Source: Aspidiotus rigidus
Taxonomy: Eukaryota > Arthropoda > Insecta > Hemiptera > Diaspididae
Direction: 5' to 3'
Assembly: GCA_035079385.1 (NCBI GenBank)
Contig: JAVHKY010000038.1
Location: 2,108,001-2,172,000, forward strand
DNA length: 64,000 nucleotides
In this document: positions 63,200 through 64,000 of the stretch, one piece after another
How the letters are laid out: every line of letters begins with the position of its first letter
Numbering within the stretch: the first letter of the stretch is position 1
Notes under the pieces: generated by a model
What the model saw: the letters and a program-made list of their open reading frames with translations, nothing else
Databases searched by the model: none
What the model was told of the DNA's origin: nothing
Made by a program: the position numbers and the translations under genes

Positions 63200-64000
63200 A
63201 ATTTACCCCTCTTCTGTCTTCTTCCGTTCCTCCTTCGTTTACCTCGATGGTAAGCTCGGTCCCCACCCTCTGCCAGTTCGATTAGTTGTCTTCTTATTCT
63301 TCCTTGATAATCGGCTTCGGCGTAGCTCCCCCCCCCCCCAAAGGTTGAATTTATCAATTTTCTGGCGGAAGCCTCATCCCTTCCTCCTTGGTCTAATCAG
63401 TGGTTAATGAACTAGTTCAACGTATACTGATGGCTGACAATAAAGCGTTTGTCTTTTTCTTTTCCTTCTACTCAATTTGTTGACTTGGAATTACTTTACC
63501 CTTCCCCCTCCAAAGGCTATTTGATCCATTGCCTTTCTCCTCATCCACTAGATAGTTGTCCTGGGGTTGCCCCGTTAGCTATTTCGAAGGTTTTTTTCTT
63601 CTAACCCTGAAAACTTACCCCCTAAAACTTCTTATTTGGGTGAATTTTTGCTCCTAGACAAGTTGAAATCCTTGTTCTTATCGCTTTCCTCAGCTTCCCC
63701 CCATAAGTACTAAGTTGAAAGCTGTTTGGAAATTGACAAATTTAGCTCCTACTTTTGCATTTATATCGTTTCTCAATTCCCAACTTTCAGTATTTCTCTT
63801 TGTAGGGGTGTGAATCCGTACTTGTGTCTACATACGACTGAATGAGTAAGCTCGATGACGTCTTAGGAGTCATGAAGTATAAGAAAGAGAGCGTGTGAGA
63901 GCATGAACAATTATAATTGTATATTCTAGCGCATAACTTATCGAAAAATTAGATTACGAGGTTGCACGTGTTGCCAATACAACTGGTAAGAAGGCGGGGA
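63200..64000. other. Terminal stretch, nothing recognised
   Basis: C/T-rich patches with a C10 run at about 63,330 and no recognisable gene. Any following exon of the presumed host gene must lie beyond the window. Confidence 0.5.

Noticed and set aside
1..64000. Prokaryotic operons, CRISPR array, prophage or rRNA genes
   Set aside because: No dense ORFs, ribosome-binding-site patterns, regularly spaced short repeats or rRNA sequence; splice sites and LINE/PLE relics show the DNA is from an animal.

Overview
The window is eukaryotic and probably from an insect. It is AT-rich, has no operons or close-packed ORFs, carries decayed retrotransposons of arthropod type, and has one short coding exon ending in a consensus splice donor. 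CpG is clearly not depleted across much of the right two thirds, which fits an insect with little genome methylation (hymenopteran-like). That taxonomic reading is an inference from composition only. No complete gene lies in the window.

Layout: 1-21,100 is intergenic. It holds a degenerate dispersed repeat (7.4-7.9 kb), a tRNA-derived SINE head next to a broken Penelope-like element whose reverse transcriptase and GIY-YIG parts point in opposite directions (10.5-11.5 kb), and a 5'-truncated LINE (18.2-18.75 kb). At 21.1-21.85 kb there is a candidate promoter, a T-rich leader and a 38-codon first coding exon (plus strand) of a gene I cannot name. From 21,850 to the end of the window the sequence is most simply read as the first intron(s) of that gene, more than 40 kb with no further convincing coding exon.

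The presumed intron carries a diverged tandem array just after exon 1 (22.7-24.6 kb), a ~118-bp minisatellite (31.1-32.0 kb), an RNase H relic of a LINE (35.3 kb), a repeat cluster with a 19-nt inverted repeat (39.2-39.6 kb), a strong candidate recursive splice site (39,789/39,790), a minus-strand LINE relic (42.0-42.8 kb), a GAGA/CpG-rich block (43.1-43.7 kb), two short inverted-repeat elements (44.5-45.1 kb), a diverged tandem duplication (49.7-50.2 kb), a MITE pair with a nested insertion (53.7-55.5 kb) and another dispersed-repeat cluster (62.2-63.2 kb).

The most useful leads are the intact acceptor/donor junction at 39,789, about 18 kb into the presumed intron, and the datable nested MITE insertion. 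I found no convincing evidence of a new multi-gene system. All family calls rest on motifs read by eye; no database search was run.
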